The notes: generated by a model not told the origin, from the letters alone. A stretch of 10,000 nt of DNA from Theodoxus fluviatilis (GCA_034096865.1 JAWQFJ010008304.1:5001-15000), one strand, 5' to 3'. Positions 1 through 7,881 are shown, counted from the first letter of the stretch. Numbers and translations: made by a program.

Positions 1-231
1 TCCGTTTTCCTCCCCGAGTAAAGATACCATTTAGAGCTATACTTTCGAAGTAGAAACTCTGTGGTCAAAATTCTGACTCGATATTCCTTTGCTCTACAAT
101 TCGAGCAGTTTCAAGGAAAATACGTTATCGATTAAACGAATTCTCCCAGTTCCACTCCATGCCGTCGGCAGCAATTTGTAAAGAGGAAGTTTGAGTTTCA
201 GCCTTGTGTAACCATGGTTTCTGCAATACAG
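1..231. other. presumed intron upstream of guanylate cyclase exon
   Basis: No reading frame or repeat is recognisable here. The stretch ends in a modestly pyrimidine-rich run and an AG at 230-231 directly before the penultimate cyclase exon, so it is most simply the 3' part of an intron whose upstream exon lies outside the window. I looked for the cyclase catalytic motif (GDTVNTASRM-like) and did not find it. Confidence 0.45.
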
Positions 232-322
232 CACTGAGGATTCATATCAGCAAAACTATGTACAACCTCCTACAAAGGAACGGTGGATTCCTGATGTCAC
301 AAAGAGAGAAATGACTGTGGAG
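232..322 (+). CDS. guanylate cyclase, penultimate coding exon (partial, with 1-base frameshift)
   Basis: This exon encodes part of the C-terminal end of a class III (guanylate) cyclase catalytic domain, which makes cGMP from GTP. The exon opens after AG at 230-231 with two bases of a split codon, then reads LRIHISKTMYNLL and GGFLMSQR. This fits the family pattern 'LkIHiS..ty.lL...GGF.l..RG', the segment between the substrate-binding core and the last strand. The exon closes as MTVE followed by a good donor, GTATGT, at 323. The first part reads in the frame starting at 234 and the last part (from 308) in another frame. One missing base in the purine run 302-311 would account for this and would restore the usual R-G-E-M spacing. 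GAG at 320-322 joins in phase to the next exon. It could be a pseudogene, an allele or an assembly error. Whether the protein is a membrane receptor or soluble type cannot be seen, though the motif spacing suits receptor types. Confidence 0.72.
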
Positions 323-476
323 GTATGTATGTCCTCCAACTCATAGCTGGCATTGTGGACTTGTCGTAGTCGGTACGACAGCATGCTACTGAAAACAACA
401 AACATGCACACCAAATGTCATGTCATAGCAATGCAAACAAAAGATAAAGGAAGGATGTGACCAGTTCAAGGAAACA

Positions 477-580
<104 letters not shown>

Positions 581-584
581 GGCA

Positions 585-960
585 GACACACTAACACATG
601 CACACGCGCACATGCACACACACACACAAATACACATGTTAAAAAACACACATGCACACGCACGCGCATGCGCGCGCACACACACACACAAACACAAACA
701 TGCATCTCAACTGGAGCACTGACACTGATACTTATCCAGATATCGGCGCGAGCACACACATACACGCACGCGCGCACGCACACACATACACGCACGTGCG
801 CACGCACACACACAGAAACACGCACGCATGCGCGCATGCATGCACCCACAAACACTAACACAGGCACACGCAAGCACGCACATACACACACGCGCGCACA
901 TACACACACACACACACACATATAAAAAGGCACGCATACACATACACACACCCGAACGCA
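585..960 (+). repeat. CA-rich imperfect microsatellite with CG/CATG interruptions
   Basis: The block consists of CACA runs broken by GCGCGC, GCATGC and short unique islands (for example 705-750). It is a degraded (CA)n/(ACGC)n tract. Alternating purine-pyrimidine stretches such as 660-680 and 823-843 could adopt Z-DNA. Weaker CACA/ACAG similarity continues to about 1030. His/Thr-rich or Cys/Val-rich frames on both strands are translations of this repeat and not credible proteins. Confidence 0.92.
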
Positions 961-1162
961 ATGACACACCTTCAGTTAAACAAACAGACACACAAACCGA
1001 TACAGCGAGTCACACAGGGAAACGCAGGGACAGATAGGCATCGTGTATGTTTTCATAAACGAACACATACAGGTGCAGTAAATAAAGATACAGCAAATAC
1101 ATTATCTGTCACTGCTGCTTTTGGGCCTTACTGAACAAAGCTGCTGCTGTCTGTTCTCACAG

Positions 1163-1288
1163 GGCATCGGTGAAATGTCCACCTTTTGGCTTGAAGGCAC
1201 GGGTGCGGTGTCCCCAGTGCTGGATATCTCGGAACAACTGGAGCCAGGAAAGGGGCTGGCGGAGAAGGAAACGAAAAACAGAGAATAG
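1163..1288 (+). CDS. guanylate cyclase, terminal coding exon
   Basis: The exon reads GIGEMSTFWLEG followed by a 29-residue polar tail ending at TAG (1286-1288), 41 codons in all. The family ends its catalytic domain with a strand of the form 'vKGkGeM.TyWL.G', and every key position is present, with E replacing the usual K just upstream across the splice junction. The short charged tail (SEQLEPGKG and AEKETKNRE) after the domain is normal for invertebrate cyclases. The start is set by the acceptor AG at 1161-1162, and phase 0 matches GAG at the end of the preceding exon. Catalytic aspartates and the dimerisation region would be on exons upstream of the window. No canonical AATAAA was seen soon after the stop; ATTAAA occurs at about 1514. 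Confidence 0.75.
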   Translation, partial: GIGEMSTFWLEGTGAVSPVLDISEQLEPGKGLAEKETKNRE

Positions 1289-1943
1289 AAAGGCGAGAAT
1301 TTGGACGGAAAAGACGACAAAAGAGTGAACTTTCTCTCAGCATCCGGGCATTTCAGCAATCTGCGCTCCGTGGTGGTCGAGGGGAGCGTGGAAGGAGTCC
1401 TTACTCCTTCCGACTAGAGACTGCAACATTCATTTTCATGGGTATAATTGGAATTCCAAAGTTCACCAAAGGTACGCTCGTACATGTCTAAAGTAGAATA
1501 TAATTATAATTCAGGATTAAACTGGGCAAGTTGGACTTTGGGTCTGGGAAGATCGAGATAGACTTTAAGAGCATCCTATGCGCATGCATCGCTGTCTGCT
1601 CGTCACAGCAGTATGTAATCCCACGAACCAACGACTTCAGTCAAAAGAAGGAAAGTGCACGGTATTTGCTTTACGAGCGAGCAGGGGAAAACGCGCATTT
1701 GGATCTGCTGGGCAACATGAATCCCAAAAGTCTAGATGGTAATGAAACGCAATAATGTACTGCGTGGGGTTTCTTACTCCTCTGATGGAAAGCATAATAC
1801 AATGCTGAAGACAACTCAACTGTAAAGACCGACAGATCGCCTAACTGCTCGTAAAGAGGGCTGGACCAATGGGTGAGGGGGATGGGGGACACTGTCGTGT
1901 TACGAAACGTAAACTGCCACATACGAACAGGCGGAGTGCTCTG
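1289..1943. other. 3' UTR/intergenic flank with no recognised gene
   Basis: This is probably the 3' UTR of the cyclase gene followed by intergenic DNA. A 74-codon open frame at 1531-1755 lacks an ATG start and any recognisable motif, and I do not call it. Apart from a short perfect hairpin at 1390-1411 I see no structure. Confidence 0.5.
1390..1411. repeat. perfect 9-bp inverted repeat (hairpin)
   Basis: GGAAGGAGT and ACTCCTTCC flank a 4-nt loop, CCTT. It falls about 100 bp after the cyclase stop codon, so it would form a stem-loop in the 3' UTR if transcribed. No function is inferred. Confidence 0.6.
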
Positions 1944-2286
1944 ACCTGGCGCTCTTCTGTTGCTGGAGTCGCTCCACCTCGCATCTCAGGTATGGCTGTG
2001 TGTAATGGCATCCTCCACTTTGGAAGCGGGAGACCCAAGTTATACCTCTGAGCAACGTCTTACCTGGCGCTCTTCTGTTGCTGGAGTCGCTCCACCGCGC
2101 ATCTCAGGTATGGCTGTGTGTAATGGCATCCTCCACTTTGGAAGCGGGAGACCCAAGTTATACCTCGGGGCAACGTCTTACCTGGCGCTCTTCTGTTGCT
2201 GGAGTCGCTCCACCGCGCATCTCAGGTATGGCTGTGTCTAATGGCATCCTCCACTTTGGAAGCGGGAGACCCAAGTTATACCTCTG
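1944..2286 (+). repeat. 118-bp minisatellite, about 3 units (third interrupted by Harbinger)
   Basis: ACCTGGC recurs at 1944, 2062 and 2180, giving a period of exactly 118 bp. The units differ by only a few substitutions, for example CCTCGC/CCGCGC and GTGTGT/GTGTCT. The third unit is split at 2286 by the Harbinger element and resumes at 3511, with a fourth ACCTGGC at 3522 before similarity stops at about 3528. Because 118 is not a multiple of 3, the same segment is read in a different frame in each unit, so long open frames across it are not protein-coding. Each unit carries a small GGAG-TCG-CTCC hairpin. I do not recognise the unit's origin. Confidence 0.95.
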
Positions 2287-2311
2287 GGGTCGGTTGCATG
2301 AGCGTACTTAA
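2287..2311 (+). repeat. Harbinger left terminal inverted repeat
   Basis: These 25 bp match the reverse complement of 3483-3507 at 23 positions. CTG target duplication lies immediately outside. Confidence 0.93.
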
Positions 2312-2371
2312 CTTGCCGCTAAGGACACTTAACTCTAAGTAAGCAAACTTAGCGCTAAGATAGAGAAATTT

Positions 2372-2384
2372 GGGTTGCATGAGC
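2372..2384 (+). repeat. inner copy of the Harbinger terminal motif (left)
   Basis: GGGTTGCATGAGC repeats the core of the left terminal repeat 85 bp further in, and has a weaker inverted partner at 3396-3408. Nested motifs of this kind may be additional binding sites for transposase or its partner (inference). Confidence 0.6.
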
Positions 2385-2508
2385 AATCTTATCTTCGCTA
2401 AGCAAGGAAACTTAGACTTAACTTTATGCCACCTCCCCGGCTGGCATAAAGCTGCACTTAGCTGAGATTTCACACTTAACGTCAGTCCACGTAACTTTGT
2501 CTGCAAAC

Positions 2509-3303
2509 ATGGCTGCCAATCGCCTTGTTTACAGACTGGCTCTTCGCCGACAATTGCGCCGAGAAAGAGTTTTTCGTGATCGCACCCATCCATTTGAACT
2601 GTACGACGACATAGATCTGTATGCGCGCTATCGATTTAGAAGGCAAGATATCATCGATCTTGTGGATGTTGTGCGAGGAGACATTGATAGACCATTCACG
2701 CGCCTCGGTTCCCTGCCTGCTCTGCTGCAAGTGATGGTAGCCCTTCGTTTTTACGCATGTGGCTGCTTTCAGATCGTGGTCGGCGACATTTTTGGCATCG
2801 ACAAATCGACTGTGAGCAGAGTCATCGAGCGCGTGTCTAGAGCCCTTTCTTCACGCATCAACGAGTATGTGCGGCTACCAAGGAGAAACGAGGCCACCAA
2901 GACCATCGAGAAATTCTACCAGATGGCTAATTTTCCCAATGTTGTGGGTTGCATTGACTGCACCCACGTGAAGATTCTGCGCCCAACATTGAACGAAGTT
3001 GTCTACGTGAATCGCAAAGGCAAACATTCCATTAATGTTCAGCTTGTGTGTGACGCAGATCTTGTCATAACAAACTGTGTGGTAAATTGGCCAGGTTCGG
3101 TGCACGATTCTCGTATTTTGCGAGAAAGTGCACTATATCGTGCATTTGAAAGAGTGCCGAAACCACTTGATGGGGTCCTGCTGGGAGACAGTGGCTATCC
3201 ACTGAGAGAGTGGCTGCTGACACCGTTCATTGATGCGGACACGCGGCCAAAGCAGCGCTATAATGGTGCACACACGAGCGGAGAATATTTTGGCGAATTC
3301 TGA
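2509..3303 (+). CDS. PIF/Harbinger transposase (HARBI1-like), C-terminally truncated
   Basis: This encodes a nuclear DDE-type transposase for cut-and-paste movement. ATG at 2509 is the first in frame, giving 264 residues. Residues 45-112 form the helix-turn-helix region (RQDIIDLVDVV, then FGIDKSTVSRVI). The catalytic core follows: VVGCIDCTH with the first Asp at 150, WPGSVHDSRIL with the second Asp at 200, and LLGDSGYPL at 223-231. The family then has 'YN.AHT.TR..IER.FG.LK.RF'. Here YNGAHT (251-256) is followed by only SGEYFGEF and a TGA stop, so a few codons are missing around the third acidic residue. E259 may or may not stand in for it. In the same frame after the stop, LDGLRFDLAEG resembles the next conserved family block, which supports a small internal deletion rather than a natural end. 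Usual length is roughly 350-400 residues. Activity is unlikely. Confidence 0.9.
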   Translation: MAANRLVYRLALRRQLRRERVFRDRTHPFELYDDIDLYARYRFRRQDIIDLVDVVRGDIDRPFTRLGSLPALLQVMVALRFYACGCFQIVVGDIFGIDKSTVSRVIERVSRALSSRINEYVRLPRRNEATKTIEKFYQMANFPNVVGCIDCTHVKILRPTLNEVVYVNRKGKHSINVQLVCDADLVITNCVVNWPGSVHDSRILRESALYRAFERVPKPLDGVLLGDSGYPLREWLLTPFIDADTRPKQRYNGAHTSGEYFGEF

Positions 3304-3395
3304 TTGGATGGTTTACGATTTGACCTTGCCGAAGGTAAAAATAGACTCACACGTCACACTTGACCTAAATCTTAGCTAAGCGAGCGACTAAGTCG

Positions 3396-3408
3396 ACTTG
3401 TGCAACCC
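3396..3408 (-). repeat. inner copy of the Harbinger terminal motif (right)
   Basis: On the minus strand this reads GGGTTGCACAAGT, matching the inner left copy over its first eight bases and part of the rest. It lies 99 bp inside the right end, close to the 85 bp spacing on the left. Confidence 0.5.
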
Positions 3409-3482
3409 TATGTCGATTTGCTCAAGAACCGAACTTAACTAAGTAAACTTAACGGTTAAGCAAGGAGATTTAAGCGCCAATT

Positions 3483-3507
3483 TTAAGTTCGCTTATGCAA
3501 CCGACCC
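3483..3507 (-). repeat. Harbinger right terminal inverted repeat
   Basis: This is the right boundary of the element. The following CTG (3508-3510) is the second copy of the target duplication, after which the interrupted 118-bp unit resumes. Confidence 0.93.
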
Positions 3508-3510
3508 CTG

Positions 3511-3528
3511 GGCAACGTCTTACCTGGC
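3511..3528 (+). repeat. remainder of the interrupted 118-bp minisatellite unit
   Basis: GGCAACGTCTTACCTGGC continues the third unit and starts a fourth. Subtracting 1224 bp (element plus one CTG) from 3522 gives 2298, exactly 118 after 2180. Similarity then ends. Confidence 0.93.
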
Positions 3529-3723
3529 TTGAGGTAAAACTTGACGCAGGCAAGGTGCTCCTGCCAGTTTTCCACGTCACTCGTTCTCGCGATTGCAGAA
3601 CAGACAGGCACGACGTGGTAGAAAGCTCACGACGAGGGCAGCATGCATGCAGACAGCGCTGATTTTGCCATCATTGCACGCTGATTTGCACAGAACCGCC
3701 CGTGGTTTACAGTCTGTAGTGGA

Positions 3724-3886
3724 GTGGTTGGGGCTCCGTGCAGTCAGTGCTGGGACTTTTGGATAGCGGCTCGATTAGGCGGCTTCCTCCAGTGTGAATT
3801 TAGACTGTGCTGTGAGCATCCCCGAAATTTCGGACCGAGCATTTTGCAAAGGCGGTTTGTGTCGCCACCTGGTCAGCCTAGATGTC
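3724..3886 (+). other. speculative first exon: 5' leader ending in ATG-TC and a splice donor
   Basis: A moderately CpG-rich stretch runs into CCTAGATGTC directly followed by GTAAGT at 3887, a near-ideal donor. A leader whose start codon lies at the very end of exon 1 is a common animal gene layout. There is no TATA box, and the left border is arbitrary. No downstream coding exon was found in the window, so this is only a pattern match. Confidence 0.15.
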
Positions 3887-5229
3887 GTAAGTCCTTATCC
3901 TGTGGCAAAGACAGAAAGTGAACGCTTAAAAGCCTCTAACATATATGTCCCAGAATGAGCACAGAATTAGAATACCAAGACGTATGTAATCATTTCATCT
4001 TCACATAAATGCACTGGGCAGTTCATAACTGATCATATATTTATTTATTTTTAATATTTTGCTGATGTGTCATTGACGGTACATCGTGTATAACACGTTT
4101 GCCATTCCACAGCAATTCGAGTTTAAGACTCCAGATCTTGGCGTTAGAACTCAACGAAATTCTAATGTGGCACCTCAGACTCGTCCTCTCCCATAAAATA
4201 GGCAACAATTATGTTTTCATCACGGCACATGAGAATAAAAAAAATCTTCATTAGGAAGACTTGGGTCACAGTCTTTCCAATTACACTGCCTGATATAACG
4301 TCTGCTGGCGATCTTCGCTACTCTGAAGTTGGTTTGTGATAGACAGAAAAAAGGAGCTCCTTCTCAGAATCAGAGAGTTAGGAAAAGGGACAAAAGTCGT
4401 ATCAAGAGGACGGAGCAAAAGTATGATGGTTGCCTTGAAAGTGGGTAGGCAATGTCAATCGCAATGGGCTGCCCCACGCTTTAGATACGCAAAGGTTGGC
4501 TATTGGTGTGGTTCTTTTCTTGATGCCTTTGTGCTAAGTCGTGACTCATGGTGACTCAGAAAAGTCACCATTTGTCTTGTAAACAAGTAATGGGTCTACG
4601 TGTCTGTTGTCGCCATTTTGTCTAAGATGACACGGGCATGTTCAAGCAGATATCTCTCGATCCCTCAAAATGTTATAAGCTTTCAAGATGCTCGTAAAGA
4701 AAGAGTCAAGTCGCTGACCCTTGACATCTTACTCAAAGGAAAACGATTCTGTCCATTAAAAAATATTTTCGGTTGCTTTATTCCCGTTATTTATCAAGTT
4801 CATATAATTTATTTACTTCCTAGTGTTTTGAAAAGTGCGTAATACGCAGTTATGTCGTGCTCACACCGTGAATCTGTTTGGATCACTTTATGACAAATCA
4901 GTGCTCGTTGTTTAGGCAGGATTCACGGGCAGCAGTATAAACTGGTTTCTTACCTTTCCCCCCGTTGAATAAAAAAATCAAATGCAAACAAAGTTGTTTT
5001 GTTGTTTTCCCTACCCAGAGATAATCATAGTTTCAATCGAACGCATGGAAAATATTCCCAGCTGACACTGTGAGCATATAAAGACAAATCACGGAGGTGA
5101 AGGCATGATCGATATCCGCCTATAATGCAATACAGATGTTGTTGATCGTTCTAGTAAACTAGAGACTTCGCCTGACTCGTGTTCACAGAATGGTTATTGA
5201 TATCGAAATACCGGAAAGGGATAATCGAC

Positions 5230-5325
5230 CAACCTTGAAACGTTGCTTTCATTGGTAATGCCCCCTAGGGTTATGAAATAAATTGTGCCGTAATATGGCA
5301 CCCAAACTTGAACTTGAAACTTGGT
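5230..5325 (+). repeat. possible 3' tail of a LINE-type retroelement
   Basis: The stretch has a GAAATAAA-like signal (about 5275-5282), then a short A/T-rich piece and a small iterated tail AACTTGAACTTGAAACTTGG. Many animal CR1/L2-like LINEs end in short (TTGAAC)n-type tails (family knowledge). No reverse transcriptase coding is present upstream, so at most a 5'-truncated copy remains. Confidence 0.22.
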
Positions 5326-5702
5326 AATGGTTGCCGAGAGCCATGGATCTCTGAGGAGGACGAAAAGTGCTCAAGGTGAACCGCCGTACACGGTGCAACA
5401 GTAATACACTGTTTCTGTTTCTCTGATCCCGACAATTTCGGGGGCGTTCGCACATGGTCAAACACCTCAAACTTTTAAGCTACACGATATGCTGTGTTGT
5501 ATCATGTATCTCTGTCAGTGGCCAGAGCTTTGACTCGCACCCCGGACGGACGCTCATCTCGATTGGAACAATGTAGCGCTTCCAGTGCTCTAATGCTATA
5601 GTATACGTCGAATTTTGATGAATCAGTACTGTTGTTTGGCTACTTTTTTTTCCTTTCTATGTATGTCGGTGATTCTAGAAATGAGCCTTTTGCATACGAA
5701 CC

Positions 5703-5726
5703 GGGGGGGGGGGGGGGGGGGGGGGG
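5703..5726 (+). repeat. poly-G run of 24
   Basis: An uninterrupted homopolymer of 24 G follows ACC. Such a run can fold into G-quadruplexes and is prone to sequencing length error, so the exact count should be treated with caution. Confidence 0.97.
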
Positions 5727-5913
5727 AGCAGACACCATTGACTTCTGTGAGAGCAAGAGCGACGTCTTGAAGGCACAGAGCGTCCCCATTGGCTGACGGG
5801 CATGACTACTTCACTTGAATTACCGGGAGAATAGGACCGGTCCAAACCGGGAATTCATATCTGGGGACTCAAAATTCGCACACGAGGAAACGTCTATTTC
5901 ATGATCCAAAAAC

Positions 5914-6013
5914 TGGCTGAACTACTGGAGCAGGCCCCTGGCTGAACTACTGGAGCAGCCCCCTGGCTGAACTACAGGAGCCGGCCCCTGGCTGAACTAA
6001 TGGAGCAGGCCCC
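5914..6013 (+). repeat. 25-bp tandem repeat, 4 units
   Basis: TGGCTGAACTACTGGAGCAG plus GCCCC repeats at 5914, 5939, 5964 and 5989 without indels. Units vary by one to a few substitutions. The array is too short to call a satellite, and the period is not a multiple of 3. Confidence 0.95.
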
Positions 6014-6640
6014 GAAAGCCCCGCAGCCAGGGGTCCCACTGATGAGGGGGCTTCGTGTGGTTCCCTTCGTATAACACACACGTATGTAATGACGGTCGTC
6101 CCCTGGTTCAAGGATGACGGGGAAATCCGTGCGTGTCCCCCGTGAGCTCGTAAGAGGCTTCGCAGGCCCAGTCTGGAGCGGCTGAGTCGAAGGCTGATAG
6201 GACTCTGGAATCATGTTAATGTCACAGGGACCGTCACAGGGATGGTACGTTATACTTGTGTGGTTAACTCGCAAATTATGATGTACTATACTTAAAGTGT
6301 GTAAAATTACCACACTCAAGAACTAGGGGGAAACCCCGAAAAACAGAAAAGATAAGCCAGTCCAGACATTCCGTCACTGAAAGATGTCATGTTTTTATTT
6401 ACTTCCAATAATTTACAACCACATACACGACAGGTGTGAGTGTCCTAGCGCTTGAAGCGTTGGCATCTTCCAGGACACCAGGACGGAGATTGGGTTGAAT
6501 AGTCAACAGTCATTGAAAACGATACATCATTACTTTTAAATGATGAGACGAATACAACAACGAGACAATGCAGGCAAAAACGTGCTCGATGCATCGAACA
6601 TGAAACCACGAGAACATAGAGTACACGCGCAGACAAACAT
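6014..6640. other. unassigned region
   Basis: A 115-codon minus-strand open frame spans 5972-6319, but it runs into the 25-bp tandem array and shows no family motif, so it is not called. GTCACAGGGA occurs twice at 6221 and 6233. Around 6080-6190 the sequence is G/C-rich and may be a dispersed repeat, but I cannot name it. Confidence 0.4.
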
Positions 6641-6775
6641 TTAGACAAACACGTACACACACACAGACAAACACGTACATACACACACACACTCACAAAC
6701 ACCTAGACAAACGAACACAGAGACAGACAAGACACACAGACACACAAACAAGACGCACAGACACACAGGTGGTCA
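6640..6775 (+). repeat. CA/ACAG-rich imperfect microsatellite
   Basis: ACACACAC runs are mixed with ACAGACAA and AGACACACAG motifs, and CGTACACACACACAGACAA-like segments recur near 6650 and 6673. It is similar in composition to the array in the cyclase intron. Weak GGACGGAC repeats follow to about 6860. Confidence 0.88.
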
Positions 6776-6779
6776 TAGG

Positions 6780-7081
6780 CGCACCAACGGAAACATAGAG
6801 GATTGACACAAGGAAACATAAATATACAGACGGACAAACGGACGGATGACCGGACTATAAGGAGACATAGATGCTGGGGGAAAATATATCAATCATTGAT
6901 AGTGTTTGTTTTCGCCCCCGACTTAATTTTTAACTTTAACACTTGTCAAGATTTTAAGATAAATTTAAAAGGCATCGTTATAATCGAAGCATTGTTTCTA
7001 TACATTATCTACAACAATCACCAACATTCCAATACCGCTCTCAATCGAGATGCGGTCGTCAAAGTGAATGATCACTGCACT
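6780..7081. other. A/T-rich unassigned spacer between microsatellites
   Basis: No motif, exon border or repeat is recognised beyond short CGGAC repeats at its left edge. Confidence 0.5.
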
Positions 7082-7400
7082 CATGTGTGTGTATGTGTGT
7101 TTGTGTGTGTGTGTGCGCGCGCGCGCGCATGAGTGCGTGTGTGTATGTGTGTTTATGTGTGCGTGTGTCTGGGTGTGTATGTGTGTGTGCGTGTGTACGT
7201 GTTTTTATGCGAGCGCGCGCGCGCGCGTGTGTGCGTGTGTGTATGTGTGTAAGTGTTTGTGTGTCTGTGTGTGTGCGTGTGTATGTGTGTGTGCGTGTGT
7301 ATGTGTTTTTATGAGAGCGCGCGCGCATGTGTTTGCCAGCATGTGTGCGTGTCTGCGTGCGTATCTGTGCGTGTGTGTGTACGTGTGTGTGTGTTTGCTT
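7082..7400 (+). repeat. GT-rich microsatellite with three GC-alternating blocks
   Basis: (GT)n with GTAT and GCGT variants. Alternating GC runs lie at 7115-7128, 7213-7227 and 7317-7326, roughly 98 and 104 bp apart. The last two are preceded by the same GTTTTTATG segment (7201 and 7305). This indicates a higher-order duplication of about 100 bp. Alternating GC/GT is the classical Z-DNA-forming sequence. Cys/Val frames here are repeat artefacts. Confidence 0.93.
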
Positions 7401-7402
7401 GT

Positions 7403-7435
7403 TCTCTCTCTCTCTCTGTGAAAGGGAGAGAGAGA

Positions 7436-7468
<33 letters not shown>

Positions 7469-7470
7469 CG

Positions 7471-7545
<75 letters not shown>

Positions 7546-7549
7546 GAGA
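7403..7549 (+). repeat. CT/GA inverted microsatellite pair with long (GA)n
   Basis: A (TC)n run at 7403-7417 is followed by an 8-nt spacer and about 124 nt of GA repeats (7426-7549) with a few interruptions (GATA, GCGAGCGA, GCGA). The short CT arm can pair with the adjacent GA tract to form a hairpin, and the GA tract can form a triplex. Confidence 0.95.
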
Positions 7550-7552
7550 AGA

Positions 7553-7563
7553 GGGGGGGGGGG
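7553..7563 (+). repeat. poly-G run of 11
   Basis: The homopolymer directly follows the GA tract after AAGAG. Confidence 0.9.
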
Positions 7564-7881
7564 CATACAAGACGCCCTCAATCACATGATCAGGACGAAA
7601 ATGTGATTGTCCTCTCACAGCCTGTTTCATCACAGAAGACACAGGTTTTCCATTGGACAGAAACTGCAACAGAAACGGAAAATTCAACATCATGAGGTGT
7701 ACGGTTCTTTAAACATGGAACAGAGGCGAATATTAAATTATTTCTTTCTTTCTTAGTTTTTAAGTAATGAGAGCCTCATCACATCAGCTTTCTGACAATT
7801 AAAAGCAAAACACCTGTATTGCGAATACTGACACCTTTGGAAAGAAGTCATCTGCGGGAACATTCGCGAAATCGCAATATA
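7564..7881. other. unassigned spacer with a hairpin at 7579-7609
   Basis: CAATCACAT at 7579-7587 is perfectly complementary to ATGTGATTG at 7601-7609 around a 13-nt loop. A short (TTTC)n occurs near 7740. No coding signal is seen up to the mariner terminus. Confidence 0.55.

Larger units (their letters stand above)
2287..3507 (+). mobile_element. complete PIF/Harbinger DNA transposon, 1221 bp
   Basis: Both ends are visible: GGGTCGGTTGCAT at the left, and its complement with two mismatches over 25 bp at the right. The element is flanked by CTG on each side (2284-2286 and 3508-3510), a 3-bp duplication typical of this superfamily. The interior holds one transposase frame and long A/T-rich subterminal regions full of ACTTA/CTAAG motifs. 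Autonomous Harbingers also encode a Myb/SANT-like partner protein. None is seen here, and the element is much shorter than autonomous copies, so it is probably a non-autonomous deletion derivative. The duplicated site and host repeat register identify its borders to the base. Confidence 0.93.
3533..5702. other. unassigned region, no confident gene
   Basis: Stop codons are frequent on all frames, and the open frames present (for example 4336-4554 and 4600-4842) show no recognisable motif or ATG-led coding pattern. The part 3540-3890 is relatively CpG-rich and ends in a possible first exon. The part 3930-5200 is A/T-rich with no repeat I can name. A possible LINE tail lies at 5230-5325. Confidence 0.5.

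Noticed and set aside
233..351. Single continuous frame from 233 through the donor as the exon's true frame
   Set aside because: It is open across the exon and shares the last codons, but its first 25 residues match nothing, while the frame from 234 gives clear cyclase motifs; a frameshift explains both.
1531..1755. 74-codon open frame downstream of the cyclase gene
   Set aside because: No ATG at its start, no motif, and the position suits a 3' UTR or intergenic DNA.
1960..2311. Duplicated small protein across the 118-bp units
   Set aside because: 118 is not a multiple of three, so the repeated peptide appears in successive different frames and overlaps itself.
4336..4842. Two small open frames in the A/T-rich middle region
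   Set aside because: No motif, no plausible splice borders and no codon pattern that suggests coding.
5972..6319. 115-codon minus-strand open frame
   Set aside because: It ends inside the 25-bp tandem array, has no recognisable domain, and lies in G/C-rich sequence where long frames arise by chance.
7059..7693. Cys/Val-rich, Ser/Leu-rich and Arg/Glu-rich frames on both strands
   Set aside because: Translations of GT and GA repeats; no start context or conserved motif.
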